Part shown: positions 43,233 to 51,694 of the stretch, in pieces
How positions within the stretch are numbered: the first letter of the stretch is position 1
Layout: every line of letters starts with the position of its first letter
Source of the DNA: JAAGZL01 sp050291365
GTDB lineage: Bacteria; Pseudomonadota; Gammaproteobacteria; Chromatiales; Chromatiaceae
Assembly: GCA_050291365.1 (NCBI GenBank)
Contig: JBNKJS010000043.1
Coordinates: 1-64,000 of the forward strand
Length of the DNA: 64,000 nt
Reading direction: 5' to 3'
The notes under the pieces: generated by a model
Seen by the model: the letters and a program-made list of their open reading frames with translations, nothing else
Database searches by the model: none
What the model was told of the DNA's origin: nothing
Translations under genes and position numbers: made by a program

Positions 43233-43757
43233 TCAGTGTAGCTGGTCGTCTCCCGTGGAGCATACAAAGCGAAAATTGTCGTCAAGGGTCATGCCGGTTG
43301 GGTCCAGGCCGCCCCGTGGATCCAGACAACCTTTTTTACCTCGGAAGGTGACTTGCACTCTCGCAGTGATTTGGGCTTGTCCCGGGTTTCTGTTGCAGAT
43401 AAGAATGCCAAGTGAGGCAGCTAGGCCGTTGTAGGGATAGTTGTAGACTCGATTACCTTCTCTGCATTGTGACGGCATGGTCAGCGGATTGCGGTTAGAC
43501 CAGTGAGTGCGGATACATTCCAGCAGGTTAGCTCTTGCCCGTCTCCTTGCCTTGTTCGGATTATAATAACCAATCTTACCTTTTCCGGTAAAAACAGGTG
43601 ACGTGGCTGTGCGACCGCCGGGTATAGATGTTGGTTTAACGACATAAAGGGCGCTGCACGAGCGGGTGTAGTCTTTGGCCCAGCTGTTACCGCAAATGAG
43701 CAACAAGACCGCAGCTGAGATTGTGATGCGGGAGATAGCTTTATTCTTACGCTTCAT
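43233..43757 (-). CDS. Secreted cysteine-containing protein, unknown function
   Basis: The 174-residue exported protein runs from ATG 43757 (MKRKNKAISRITISAAVLLL), with GGAGGG upstream; the longer frame to 43871 lacks support. After the signal peptide come about five cysteines (near SCSALYV, LLECIRTHW, PSQCREGNRVY, ILICNRN and KKGCLDP) that probably form disulfides, and many Arg/Asn/Gly residues. No family is recognised. It faces the chemoreceptor gene and is transcribed alone. Confidence 0.75.
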   Translation of the reverse strand: MKRKNKAISRITISAAVLLLICGNSWAKDYTRSCSALYVVKPTSIPGGRTATSPVFTGKGKIGYYNPNKARRRARANLLECIRTHWSNRNPLTMPSQCREGNRVYNYPYNGLAASLGILICNRNPGQAQITARVQVTFRGKKGCLDPRGGLDPTGMTLDDNFRFVCSTGDDQLH

Positions 43758-44040
43758 TATTTCCCTCCTCGTTTCAGAGATATCATCGACAGACTCGAAG
43801 CCGGATTGTGTTGCTGTCTGCCATTCATTCCGGCACGCTACCATCTTCATCCATAGGCCTAGATTTTTCAAGCAAAAGGACAGATCGTTTGCGTGAAGCA
43901 GTCAAACAGCGGGGTCAGAATTAAAGTAGACATGATATTCAAATGGACAGAGAATATAGATCGCGTTCATTTTACTTAGAGTTCATTGCGCAATCAGATA
44001 AGATGATTGTTCTGAAACAGAAGATGGAAAAGGACACGAC

Positions 44041-45648
44041 ATGCATACAATAACACTGCTCTCATTCGTCTTCTTTACCGGCCTGGTCGGCCTGCTGACC
44101 TGGATCATTACCCGCAAGGATGATCACGGCAGTACCAATGGCTACTTTCTGGCTGGGCGCTCGTTGACCTTTCCGTTGATTGCCGGTTCACTGTTGTTGA
44201 CCAACCTTTCCACCGAACAGATGGTGGGTCTCAATGGCGCTGCCTTCACCGACGGTCTCAGTGTAATGGTGTGGGAGGTGGTCGCGGTCATCGCCCTGGT
44301 GGCCATGGCGCTGTTCTTTCTGCCGCGCTTTCTCAAGAGCGGCGTCGCCACAGTGCCCCAATACCTGGAGATACGTTTCGATCACCAGACCCAGGTCATT
44401 ACCAATCTTATTTTTCTGGTTGCCTACGTCGGTATCCTGCTGCCTATTATCCTCTACACCGGAGCCACTGGAATGATCGGTATCCTAGATGTGCAGGGGA
44501 TGCTAGGTATCGAGTCGCATGCGACCGCGCTCTGGATGATCGTCTGGCTGGTTGGCATAATCGGTTCGATCTATGCGCTGTTCGGTGGCCTGCGCACGGT
44601 TGCGGTGTCGGATACCATGAACGGTATCGGTCTGCTAGTGGGCGGTTTAATGATTAGCTGGTTCGGGCTCTCGGCCTTGGGCGGCGGCGACCTCATGGCC
44701 GGTGTCGGCGCGATGTCCGAGGCCAGGGAGGGGATGTTCAACTCTATCGGCGGTACCGAATCATCGGTTCCCTTTGGCACGGTGTTTTCTGGGATCCTGC
44801 TGTTGCACCTGTTCTATTGGACCACCAACCAGCAGATCATTCAGCGCACCTTCGGCGCCAAGAGTCTTGCCGAGGGGCAGAAGGGTGTCCTCTTCACCGG
44901 GGCGCTGAAGCTGTTCGGGCCACTCTATCTGGTAATCCCTGGCATCATCGCCTACGCCATGTTTGCCGGGCAGGGGATCAAGGCGGACCACGCCTATGGG
45001 ATGCTGGTCAACAAGGTGCTGCCGGCGCCGCTGACCGGCTTCTTCGCCGCTGCCATGATTGGTGCCATCCTCTCCAGCTTCAACTCGGCACTCAATAGCG
45101 CCTGCACCCTGTTCAGTCTCGGTCTCTATAAGAGTGTGCTACACCCGGATGCCGATGAGGCGCGGGTGGTGCGTTCTGGCAAGGTGTTCGGCTGGATCGT
45201 GGCAGTCGCTGCCATGTGCATAGCACCGCTGTTGGCCAACACCACCAGTATCTACTCATATCTGCAGAAGATGAACGGGCTCTATTTTATCCCGATCTTT
45301 TCCGTGGTGCTGATTGGCATGGTGTCCCGGCGCGTACCGCCCCGGGCCGCAAAGATTGCCCTGATCACTGGATTCGCCGTGATCGCCATAGGCTACTTTG
45401 TTCCTCCGTTCGACAGGATCGTAGCCTCCATGCACGAGTTTCACTTCCTCGGCATCGTCTTCGCCTACCTGGTGGTTACGATGCTGGTGATTGGTGAGCT
45501 TAGACCGCTGGATGAGGAGTTCGTGCAGCAGGATGTGGAGGCAGTGGACATGACTCCATGGCGGCATGCCAAGCTCACCGGTGGTATCTTGCTGGCGACA
45601 GTGCTGGCGATCTATGTTGTGTTTGCTGACTTCTCTGTGCTCGGATGA
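44041..45648 (+). CDS. Sodium:solute symporter (SSS family, SglT/YidK-like)
   Basis: The 535-residue inner-membrane protein has about 13-14 helices. SSS features include NGYFLAGRSLTFPLIAGSLLLTNLS at the start of helix 2, the TMNGIGLLVGG region, YWTTNQQIIQRTFGAKS, and the AAMIGAILSSFNSALNSA motif around helix 8 that forms the sodium site. It resembles sugar or sugar-alcohol symporters more than proline or acetate carriers, but the substrate is unproven. Base composition is visibly richer in GC than the flanking genes, and reading frames in the other phases stay open, suggesting acquisition or different codon pressure. Confidence 0.92.
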   Translation: MHTITLLSFVFFTGLVGLLTWIITRKDDHGSTNGYFLAGRSLTFPLIAGSLLLTNLSTEQMVGLNGAAFTDGLSVMVWEVVAVIALVAMALFFLPRFLKSGVATVPQYLEIRFDHQTQVITNLIFLVAYVGILLPIILYTGATGMIGILDVQGMLGIESHATALWMIVWLVGIIGSIYALFGGLRTVAVSDTMNGIGLLVGGLMISWFGLSALGGGDLMAGVGAMSEAREGMFNSIGGTESSVPFGTVFSGILLLHLFYWTTNQQIIQRTFGAKSLAEGQKGVLFTGALKLFGPLYLVIPGIIAYAMFAGQGIKADHAYGMLVNKVLPAPLTGFFAAAMIGAILSSFNSALNSACTLFSLGLYKSVLHPDADEARVVRSGKVFGWIVAVAAMCIAPLLANTTSIYSYLQKMNGLYFIPIFSVVLIGMVSRRVPPRAAKIALITGFAVIAIGYFVPPFDRIVASMHEFHFLGIVFAYLVVTMLVIGELRPLDEEFVQQDVEAVDMTPWRHAKLTGGILLATVLAIYVVFADFSVLG

Positions 45649-45703
45649 TTTGTACTGTAGTCTTGCTGTTATTTTAATTACTACATTAGATGGAGTGTCA
45701 ATA

Positions 45704-46537
45704 ATGAAAGGAAGATTCAAACTGTTGCTACCAGCAATTCTTTTCTGCGTATCGTCTTTATGCTACGCCGAAGTCTCCGATAATTCATTGAACAAGATTC
45801 TCGATCTGTCTGGTCTGACAAAGCAGGTAGGTCAATTTCCAGGATTGATTAAGATGGGCATGGAACAGGCAAAACAACAGGGTGCACCAATACCTGATGA
45901 AGACCATAAATCGATGTTAATGATTGTTGATCAATCGGTGGTGACTTCAGAAATAGTTGCAGAGATTCGAGCATCGTTAAAAGAGTCGATAGATGAAGTT
46001 GAAGCTAAGCAGTTGTTGACTTGGTATGAATCTGAGCTGGGAAAAGAGATTACAGCAGCTGAAGAAAGGGCTTCTACACCTGAGGCATATCAGGAAATGA
46101 TGCAATCTGCTGAATCCCTTATGGGCGATCTAGAGCGTCTTGAATACGCCATGAGGCTTGATATGTCGCTGGGTCTGACGCGTATGACAATGGATCTTCA
46201 GGAGCAAACTGGCCTTGCTGTTTATTCAGCGATAATGACAGCTATACAGCCAGACAAGCCATTAGATCTTGAGCCAATAAAAACCAAGATGAAAGCGGAA
46301 AGGGCACAAACACGAGAGACTATAAAGCAAATGGTTCTGATTTCTCTTGCATATTCCCACAAAGAACTGGCAATAGACAAGTTGAAAAAATATGAAACAT
46401 TTCTCAAAGACCCAATCACGAAAAAATTTATCCAAACCTCCATGAAGAGTATGAAACAGGCTCTCAAAACATCTGCATCTAAAATTATGAATGCATTGGT
46501 CTTGATGATTAAGAGTAAGAAACAGAATTCAAAATAA
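45704..46537 (+). CDS. Exported helical protein, possible DUF2059 relative
   Basis: The 277-residue protein (from ATG 45704, after GGAG; the frame extends back into the symporter gene but that part is not used) has a signal peptide (KLLLPAILFCVSSLCYA). The mature region is almost entirely helical and Lys/Glu/Met-rich. The arrangement LLTWYESELGKEITAAEE resembles DUF2059-type periplasmic proteins. Function unknown. The symporter gene ends 55 bp upstream, so co-transcription is possible. Confidence 0.7.
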   Translation: MKGRFKLLLPAILFCVSSLCYAEVSDNSLNKILDLSGLTKQVGQFPGLIKMGMEQAKQQGAPIPDEDHKSMLMIVDQSVVTSEIVAEIRASLKESIDEVEAKQLLTWYESELGKEITAAEERASTPEAYQEMMQSAESLMGDLERLEYAMRLDMSLGLTRMTMDLQEQTGLAVYSAIMTAIQPDKPLDLEPIKTKMKAERAQTRETIKQMVLISLAYSHKELAIDKLKKYETFLKDPITKKFIQTSMKSMKQALKTSASKIMNALVLMIKSKKQNSK

Positions 46538-46618
46538 TGGTTAGATTATTAGGCATCTATCTACTTTGTTAATCTAAACTCTAGGTTGTCCCCCTAGGTA
46601 TACAAGGAGATCATCTAG

Positions 46619-47362
46619 ATGTTGAAACCATGGCAGAGCTGTTTGCTGTTTTTGGGGCTTATCCTTTTCTCTGTGGATAGCCTGCTTGCAGAAGGGGGCG
46701 GCCGTAAGGCTGCATCGGCGTTGAACACCAAAGGTTACCATGCCTACAAAGCAGGGGAGTTCAGCAGGGCGTTGGAGCTGTTTAAACAGTCGGTAAAGAT
46801 CGATCCCACATATGGTCAGGCTCACTATAACCTGGCCAGTACCTTGGGTGTTCTGCGTAAGAGGGAGGGCCCCTGTGGTGAGCATGAGGTATATCTGGAA
46901 GATATCATCCATTCACTGCATGAGACCTTGAAGTATCTCCCATCCAAACGGGAGAAGATGCTGATAGACCCGGACCTCATCCCCGTGCACGATACCTTTG
47001 CCTGGCAGAAGATTCGTGGTCTCTCTCCCACTACAACAGAAGAGGTAAAACAGATCCTGGTGGCAGTCTCATGGTTTGGTCCAGCGCCTGGTGCCTTTGG
47101 TCCCATCGGTGGCTTTGACTTTCTGGAAGACGGAACCTTTAGTTATTGGTATCTCGATTTTGCCAGTGAGGATGTGGTGCGCAAGCAGGTAACCGGAGAG
47201 TATGAGGTTTCAGGGAGCAGGGTAAAATTTACTTTTGATATAATGCAGGAGAAGAGTGGATCCTTCCAGGGAACATTGACTGAAGATGGATCGCTTATTC
47301 TAGAGGGTGAGGGAGCGCCTGAGGGTCCTTATTCTGATGATCGTAGTGATTGTTCGGCATAG
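46619..47362 (+). CDS. Exported TPR-repeat protein
   Basis: The 247-residue protein has a signal peptide (SCLLFLGLILFSVDSLLA). About two tetratricopeptide repeats follow (~35-105: GYHAYKAGEFSRALELFKQSVKIDP, then GQAHYNLASTLGVL). The C-terminal ~120-residue beta-rich region includes EDGTFSYWYLDF, TGEYEVSGSRVKFTF and FQGTLTEDGSLILEGEG, a lipocalin-like pattern. The combination suggests a periplasmic scaffold or binding protein. GGAG lies before the ATG. Function unknown. Confidence 0.75.
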   Translation: MLKPWQSCLLFLGLILFSVDSLLAEGGGRKAASALNTKGYHAYKAGEFSRALELFKQSVKIDPTYGQAHYNLASTLGVLRKREGPCGEHEVYLEDIIHSLHETLKYLPSKREKMLIDPDLIPVHDTFAWQKIRGLSPTTTEEVKQILVAVSWFGPAPGAFGPIGGFDFLEDGTFSYWYLDFASEDVVRKQVTGEYEVSGSRVKFTFDIMQEKSGSFQGTLTEDGSLILEGEGAPEGPYSDDRSDCSA

Positions 47363-47422
47363 GTAAATAAGGTCGGCAACTGGTCTACTTTTATGCCTGT
47401 AATTTCCTGATGGCCGAAGCCA

Positions 47423-47445
47423 GCAGGCTGTTGAAAACAGCCTGC
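47423..47445. terminator. Bidirectional hairpin between convergent genes
   Basis: A 10-bp perfect stem, GCAGGCTGTT with AACAGCCTGC, closes a GAA loop between the TPR gene and the OmpA-like gene. Confidence 0.7.
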
Positions 47446-47476
47446 ATAATCAACCTATGACCTATTCAATACCCGG

Positions 47477-48508
47477 TTAGCGCGGTACTAGTTCCACCCG
47501 CCTATTCTTGGCCCGCCCTTCCTCCGTAGCATTAGTGGCCACCGGTGCCAGATTTGCCACGCCGTTTGGCGTCAGACGCTTGGACTCTATGCCGTAATCT
47601 TTGCTAAGTGCCGTTGTTACCGCATTAGCCCGCCGCTTGGAGAGATCAAGATTGTGACTGAAGGTCCCGGTATTGTCAGTGTGGCCTACCACATGCAGGG
47701 TGAGACCGGATTCCTGTTTCAGGAGTTTGGCAATCTCCCCTAGGGTCTCCTTGGAGTCAGGCTTGATGGTTGCCTTATCTGTATCGAAGAGTATGCCGTA
47801 TAGTGCCACCTTTCCGTGCAGGGTGATCGCTTTGGACATCTCCTCAGCCTCAATCACCACCATGTTCTGTTTCATGGGACGAACTTCGATAATGTCTACC
47901 GCTGCATAGGCCCCTTGTTTGGCCTTGTAAGTAGAGTCATTTCTGGGCCATTCCACTGCAGTTAGATAGACGTAGGTGTCACCCTGCGGGCTCTTTTTTG
48001 CAGCGCTGAGGACACGTAAGCCCTGGTAGTCGGCGGCCATAAAGATGTAGTTGCTGCGGTTGGTTCTGATCTTGATGTCACCAAATGGGTTGAGAAAACC
48101 GGGCCATTTTCCCGCCGCTGGGTCTTTCGATGAGTCGTAGATGATTTGGAAACCCTGGGCCTTGAGTTCGTTGCGGTAATTCCCCGCCAGTTCTGCAGAG
48201 CTGGCTTGACCTGCGGCCTCGTACCAGATGCGGGTTACGCCACCTTCAAGCTGCATGGTTGGCTTAGCAAACTCGCGTCGTTTGGTGTCCATGTTGTAGC
48301 GTTTAAAAGTGGATGTCTGCAGGCTGTATTCGTCGAAACGTTTGACATCGTAGCCCACAATCTCTGAGCCTCCAAAGCGCTTGAGCAGAGGATGATCTTT
48401 TGTGTTCGGAAGGTCAGCCGCCCATATAGCGGTCGTGGTTAAAAAGATAACGGTTGAGACTATTATCTGGCTAAGTAGTCCGTTGTACCTCAATATGCCA
48501 CATGTCAT
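47477..48508 (-). CDS. OmpA-family outer-membrane/peptidoglycan-binding protein
   Basis: The protein is about 343 residues from ATG 48508, which has AAAGGAAAAA ahead of it (other in-frame ATGs at 48526 and 48556). It has a signal peptide ending near WAA, a region of about 180 residues of DUF4892-like character (GYDVKRFDEYSLQT, then RIWYEAAGQASSAEL), and a C-terminal OmpA domain with LYGILFDTDKATIKPDS, VVGHTDNTG and NLDLSKRRANAVT that binds diaminopimelate in peptidoglycan. It links outer membrane and wall. Confidence 0.9.
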   Translation of the reverse strand: MTCGILRYNGLLSQIIVSTVIFLTTTAIWAADLPNTKDHPLLKRFGGSEIVGYDVKRFDEYSLQTSTFKRYNMDTKRREFAKPTMQLEGGVTRIWYEAAGQASSAELAGNYRNELKAQGFQIIYDSSKDPAAGKWPGFLNPFGDIKIRTNRSNYIFMAADYQGLRVLSAAKKSPQGDTYVYLTAVEWPRNDSTYKAKQGAYAAVDIIEVRPMKQNMVVIEAEEMSKAITLHGKVALYGILFDTDKATIKPDSKETLGEIAKLLKQESGLTLHVVGHTDNTGTFSHNLDLSKRRANAVTTALSKDYGIESKRLTPNGVANLAPVATNATEEGRAKNRRVELVPR

Positions 48509-48575
48509 GGTTTTTCCTTTTTTCATTATGTCCATCGCAATAGAATTCAGTGTCAATAATCGTATGTTCTAAAGT

Positions 48576-49826
48576 TTAACGATCTATATTCAAACCCTTG
48601 GTTGTCGCCTTACTTTGTTCAGAAGCAACATGTCCGCCCAACGCCCGCAATAACTGCCTGGTTGGGTAGCCATCTGCAGCCATGCCTAATCTCTTCTGCT
48701 CCATACGTACACTGGCGCGGGTATTGGCGCCGATTACGCCGTCCACCTTGCCGACATCATAGCCTTTTGATTTGAGAATGTTTTGCAGTTGTTTGGTTTC
48801 ATCCAGGCTCAGGGTGTCGACTGTTGCGCGACCCTTACTTACCTTAGGGGCTCCGTTCAAGCGGGTGCCCAGATACGCCGCAGTAGTGGCATAGACCAGG
48901 GATTTGTTCCACTCGGTGTAGATGTGAAAATTTTCGTAGGCCAGGAATGCCGGTCCATCCTTACCCATAGGCAACAGCAGAGTTGCCTGCATATCGTCAG
49001 CAGGGAGTTGGCCATTTCGTCTCTTTACTCCCCATCTTGCCCAGGTGCTACGTGACAGCATTGTCCTTAGGTTGGCCTTTTCCCACTCCAGATTAGCTGG
49101 AACTACAACCTCTTCCAGCCATGGTTCTCCCCTGCGCCAGCCGTAGTGGGCCAGGTGTTTGGCGGTGGAGGCCAGCACATCTGGCTTGCTGGTGAGTAGA
49201 TTGATACGACCATCGCCGTCAGCATCCAGGCCATGTTTTAGATAGTCGGTTGGCAGGAACTGGGTCTGGCCCAACTCGCCAGCCCAGGCCCCTTTCATCT
49301 CCTCTCTGCTTAAATATCCCTTGTCTAATATCTTCAAAGCGGAGAATAGCTGCGGCCGGAACAGTTCCGGACGACGGCAGTCGTAGGCCAGAGTCGCCAG
49401 GGAGCGTATGGTGTCGAAGCTGCCGGTGTTGGCGCCAAAGTCGGTCTCCAGCGCCCAGAAGGCGGTGATGACTGCGGCCGGGACCCCGTACTCCGATTCC
49501 AGTCGACTGAAGAGATCAGCATACTGCTGCATATATTTTTTGCCGTGGGTTACGCGGTAGTTGCTCACCATGCGACTGGCAAAGGTCAGAAAGGTCTGGG
49601 CAAATACTCCCTGTTTACGGTCCATAGAAATTACATTGGGGTTATAGGTCAGCCCGTCCAACTCCCTGATTGATCGTGCTGATATCCCTTGCGCTGCGGC
49701 CTCCTGCTTAACGCCATTGATCCAGGTTGCAAAAGGTTCGCTGCCACACCCTTCAGCAGATGCGGTTGTAGTGGCGAGAATCAGGAGCAGTAGAGCCACT
49801 GAAAGATGAGCGGTAAATCGATTCAT
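48576..49826 (-). CDS. Lytic murein transglycosylase (MltB family) with peptidoglycan-binding domain
   Basis: The 416-residue periplasmic enzyme (from ATG 49826, after AGGAAAAAGAAG) has a signal peptide (ALLLLILATTTASA) and an SltB/MltB catalytic domain (~30-335). The catalytic Glu127 is in ALETDFG, and the AGELGQTQFLPTDYLKHGLDADGDG segment is also present. A C-terminal peptidoglycan-binding fold (~345-410: TKQLQNILKSKGYDVGKVDGVIGANTRASV) completes it. It cuts glycan strands to 1,6-anhydro ends for wall turnover. The thioesterase gene lies 19 bp upstream on the same strand. Confidence 0.94.
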   Translation of the reverse strand: MNRFTAHLSVALLLLILATTTASAEGCGSEPFATWINGVKQEAAAQGISARSIRELDGLTYNPNVISMDRKQGVFAQTFLTFASRMVSNYRVTHGKKYMQQYADLFSRLESEYGVPAAVITAFWALETDFGANTGSFDTIRSLATLAYDCRRPELFRPQLFSALKILDKGYLSREEMKGAWAGELGQTQFLPTDYLKHGLDADGDGRINLLTSKPDVLASTAKHLAHYGWRRGEPWLEEVVVPANLEWEKANLRTMLSRSTWARWGVKRRNGQLPADDMQATLLLPMGKDGPAFLAYENFHIYTEWNKSLVYATTAAYLGTRLNGAPKVSKGRATVDTLSLDETKQLQNILKSKGYDVGKVDGVIGANTRASVRMEQKRLGMAADGYPTRQLLRALGGHVASEQSKATTKGLNIDR

Positions 49827-49845
49827 TCTTCTTTTTCCTATGGAG

Positions 49846-50217
49846 CTAAATAGTTTTACCATGGGGCAGGGGACGACCATCATCGTCTACCGCCACAAAC
49901 ACCAGGGTATCAATAGTCAGGATTACTGATTGGGTAAGTTTATTCCTCACCTGGCAGCGCAGGGTTACCGAGGTTCGTCCAAATTTAACCATAGCTATAC
50001 CAATTTCAATAATATCCCCCTGGCGTGCAGAGCTGACAAAGTTGATTTCAGATATAAACTTTGTAACCACTCTTTTGCTCTCAAGCAGGGAGATGGTGAA
50101 GATGGTGGCCTCCTCATCAATCCAGCGCAGCAGACTGCCGCCAAACAGAGTTTCGTTTGGGTTTAGGTCTTCCGGTTTTACCCACTTGCGGGTAAAGAAG
50201 TTCATGGTCTCTGGCAT
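49846..50217 (-). CDS. Acyl-CoA thioesterase, hotdog fold (YciA-like)
   Basis: The 123-residue cytoplasmic hotdog protein has the YciA/BACH pattern NPNETLFGGSLLRWIDEEATIF, with the active-site Asp in the helix, then FVSSARQGDIIEIGIAMVKFGRTSV and LVFVAVDDDGRPLPHGKTI. It hydrolyses short to medium acyl-CoAs. It lies just upstream of the transglycosylase gene and divergently from the CoA-ester operon at 50562, whose intermediates are acyl-CoAs, though a functional link is only a suggestion. Confidence 0.9.
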   Translation of the reverse strand: MPETMNFFTRKWVKPEDLNPNETLFGGSLLRWIDEEATIFTISLLESKRVVTKFISEINFVSSARQGDIIEIGIAMVKFGRTSVTLRCQVRNKLTQSVILTIDTLVFVAVDDDGRPLPHGKTI

Positions 50218-50561
50218 AGTTTGATCGGCTATTTTTCTTGGATATGTATTGTTATGGCCAAGATTATCTCACAAGAGATAGATAGAAACCTCATACAATA
50301 GTGGGTCTAGATCGCTGCTGAATGACTACTTTAATGGTCAGAAATGCTCCATCGCACCAGACCTAAGCCTGAATAAATTCAATTCTAACTATAAAAAAGG
50401 CCCAAAAAGGACTGATTTAGCCTATTTTTAGGGGGTTCGTACAAATATAACCAGTAGTATTGAAAATATTAATTTATTTATAGGCTAGTATTATGTGACA
50501 TATATCATAAAAGAGGCTCGTTTCTCTTCGGCTGGAGTGAAAACAGGAGAAGGTTGCAAAG
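50218..50561. other. Divergent promoter region between thioesterase and CoA-ester operon
   Basis: This is a 344-bp, AT-rich region. A strong ribosome-binding site, CAGGAGAAGG, precedes the 50562 start. No clear operator or promoter boxes were identified. Confidence 0.4.
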
Positions 50562-51683
50562 ATGATTGATATTTCGACGCTCTCAAACACCGATGACCTG
50601 ACCCCCATTCTTGGCGGATATTGGCCTGGGATTCAGATCTACTATCCACCGATAAAATTTAATCCTTTAGATGGTAGTTACGAGACCATGGAGCAGGCCA
50701 AGCTCCGGTTGCAGAAACACGCCTACCAGACCAAGGCCAACACCCTGTTGTTTGATCTGGAGGATGGATGCCACATGAAGGAGATGAGTCGGGAGCTGCT
50801 GCTGCAAGAGCTGCCGAAATTTCCCCAGCACGATTTTCAGATTGCCATCCGTATCAACCCGTTTCGCACATTTGAGTATGAAGAGGATCTGAAACTGATT
50901 AAACAGATCCATAAACATATAGATGTGATTATGTTGGCCAAGGCGGGTGAGGTGTATGGAGATGCGGAGATTAGAGACCTCTCCTCCTGGTTGGTCTCCA
51001 TAGATAGTGAGCTGACCATTCAGCCCATTATTGAACATCCCCGTTCGCTCCAGATAGCCGGCGACATGATGCAATATTCAACAGTAAAGCATGTGGTGTT
51101 CGGTATCCATGACTTCTCTAAGGCCATGGCCTACAAGATCACACCAGAGAACTGGATCAATGAGCTTCAGACCTATTTTGACATGGTCACCCTAGAGGCC
51201 CGTATTAACGGTACCGGAGTCATCGGTGGTGTGGAGGTTATGCTTACAAAATACACCATGCCGGATCACTGTCTGGAGCAAAAAGATATTCGTCGCTGGC
51301 TGGATCTGCATGGAGACCATGCATCCAGAGTGGTGTTCGAACATGCAACCACCGAAACTGCAATGGGTCTTACCGGAAAACAGGTGATTCATCCTAACCA
51401 TATAAATATCTGCAAGGTGGCGTTTACTCCATCTCCTGAGGTCATCAAACAGAATGTAGCTATTTTGAAGGCTGCCATAGAGGCCGACGCCCTGCTGGGG
51501 GGCGCTATTCGGTTCGAGGGAGAGATGCTGGACCCACCAATGTTTGGCAAGGCGTTACAGACCATACTTCGTGCTTACGCACTGCGTGCCTTGCCTGCAG
51601 AGTATCGCTCTTTTGCCCTGGACGTGTTGGCTAGACTACCGGTCCACACCATTCGCGAAAACTGGCCCTACGGTCGCATATAA
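50562..51683 (+). CDS. CitE/HpcH-family CoA-ester lyase with intact metal site
   Basis: The 373-residue TIM-barrel protein of the citrate lyase beta/malyl-CoA lyase superfamily has LLFDLEDG at 63-69, metal-ligand Glu158 (PIIEHPRS), Asp184 (FGIHDFSK), and the terminal GLTGKQVIHPNHI and VAFTPSPEVI segments. The active-site residues are complete. Family members cleave or condense (methyl)malyl-CoA, citramalyl-CoA or act as malyl-CoA thioesterase; which applies here is not readable. It heads the plus-strand operon followed by the ligase fusion, mch and mcl. Confidence 0.85.
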   Translation: MIDISTLSNTDDLTPILGGYWPGIQIYYPPIKFNPLDGSYETMEQAKLRLQKHAYQTKANTLLFDLEDGCHMKEMSRELLLQELPKFPQHDFQIAIRINPFRTFEYEEDLKLIKQIHKHIDVIMLAKAGEVYGDAEIRDLSSWLVSIDSELTIQPIIEHPRSLQIAGDMMQYSTVKHVVFGIHDFSKAMAYKITPENWINELQTYFDMVTLEARINGTGVIGGVEVMLTKYTMPDHCLEQKDIRRWLDLHGDHASRVVFEHATTETAMGLTGKQVIHPNHINICKVAFTPSPEVIKQNVAILKAAIEADALLGGAIRFEGEMLDPPMFGKALQTILRAYALRALPAEYRSFALDVLARLPVHTIRENWPYGRI

Positions 51684-51694
51684 AGGAGTCAGTG

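Noticed and set aside
44271..45098. Long open frames in other phases inside the symporter gene
   Set aside because: GC-rich coding sequence keeps alternative phases open; the symporter reading has full family motifs.
47477..48508. PdsO, the OmpA-like protein sometimes linked to the dedicated sortase system
   Set aside because: The N-terminal region looks DUF4892-like, the gene is 11 kb from the sortase, and no sortase-linked features were seen.
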